A DNA stretch of 5,653 nucleotides from DATJSJ01 sp035504175 (lineage in GTDB: Bacteria > Pseudomonadota > Alphaproteobacteria > Acetobacterales > Acetobacteraceae): contig DATJSJ010000134.1 in assembly GCA_035504175.1 (NCBI GenBank), forward strand, positions 1 through 5,653. The letters run 5' to 3'. Shown here piece by piece: positions 5,552-5,653 of the stretch. Positions within the stretch are counted from its first letter, which is position 1; each line of letters opens with the position of its first letter. The translations under genes and the position numbers were made by a program. The notes under the pieces are model-generated. The model was not told the origin of the DNA. It did no database searches and saw only the letters and a list, made by a program, of their open reading frames with translations.

Positions 5552-5653
5552 GCGGCGTCGGCCAGAATCAGCCGGCGACGCTGCACGGCGCGCAGCGGCA
5601 CCGGGGCGTAGACCTCCGTGACCGCCTCGGCGATGGTCAGCCCGGCGAGCTGC
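5548..5653 (-). CDS. 3' end of an unidentified gene, cut by the window edge
   Basis: The last 34 codons of a minus-strand frame enter from the right and stop at TGA (5550-5548). The tail contains LTIAEAVTEVYAPVPLR and ends in RRRLILADAA. Nearly every codon ends in G or C, as in the confirmed genes, which supports real coding. I do not recognise the family from so short a piece. It sits immediately upstream of the YfcJ-type gene on the same strand. Its stop shares two bases with the TTG start of that gene, so the two probably form one transcription unit. Confidence 0.6.
   Translation of the reverse strand, partial: QLAGLTIAEAVTEVYAPVPLRAVQRRRLILADAA

Noticed and set aside
4250..5611. A long open frame on the plus strand (about 450 codons) opposite the YfcJ-type gene
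   Set aside because: Its translation is a low-complexity run of R, G, A, D, E and Q without domains. It is the expected antisense shadow of a G+C-rich membrane protein gene, and the opposite strand encodes a clear MFS protein.
1..5653. CRISPR arrays, tRNA or rRNA genes, transposases, integrases or toxin-antitoxin pairs
   Set aside because: No spaced direct repeats, tRNA-like cloverleaf arms, transposase-like proteins or terminal inverted repeats with target duplications were seen. The window is almost fully occupied by the genes listed.

Overview
The DNA is strongly G+C-rich (about two thirds G+C by eye), with a heavy bias to G or C at third codon positions. The proteins look proteobacterial. 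The manganese regulator is of the E. coli MntR type, and the overall style suggests an alphaproteobacterium. Acetobacteraceae or other Rhodospirillales are my best guess, but this rests on impression and not on a search.

Layout, left to right. Positions 1-68 are non-coding and hold a compact A+T-rich set of interlocking inverted repeats that probably ends the transcript arriving on the minus strand. Next on the minus strand is an ACS-type (anion:cation symporter) MFS permease (69-1358). Just upstream of it lies an Nramp-family manganese/H+ symporter, mntH (1414-2709). Divergent from mntH on the plus strand is mntR (2818-3267), a DtxR/MntR-family metal-dependent repressor that keeps all six residues equivalent to the manganese ligands of B. 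subtilis MntR. The space between them holds a good mntH promoter, with a palindrome lying exactly on its -10 element.

The mntR gene converges on a minus-strand gene for a P-loop, sulfotransferase-like protein with a C-terminal coiled coil (3286-4197). The stop codon of that gene sits in the loop of a perfect 10-bp hairpin. Further right, still on the minus strand, comes a YfcJ-type MFS permease (4277-5551). It probably begins at a TTG that overlaps the TGA of a further gene, whose last 34 codons run off the right edge.

The clear module is manganese homeostasis. When Mn2+ is plentiful, MntR should bind the mntH promoter and shut down uptake. The ACS permease lies only 55 bases after mntH, with its own ribosome binding site and no visible promoter, so it may share this control. 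The right half (sulfotransferase-like protein, YfcJ-type carrier, truncated gene) shows no evident functional link to manganese. I do not see a clearly new biological system. The points most worth a second look are the mntR/mntH control region, the possible manganese control of an organic-anion carrier, and the sulfotransferase-like protein with its C-terminal tail.
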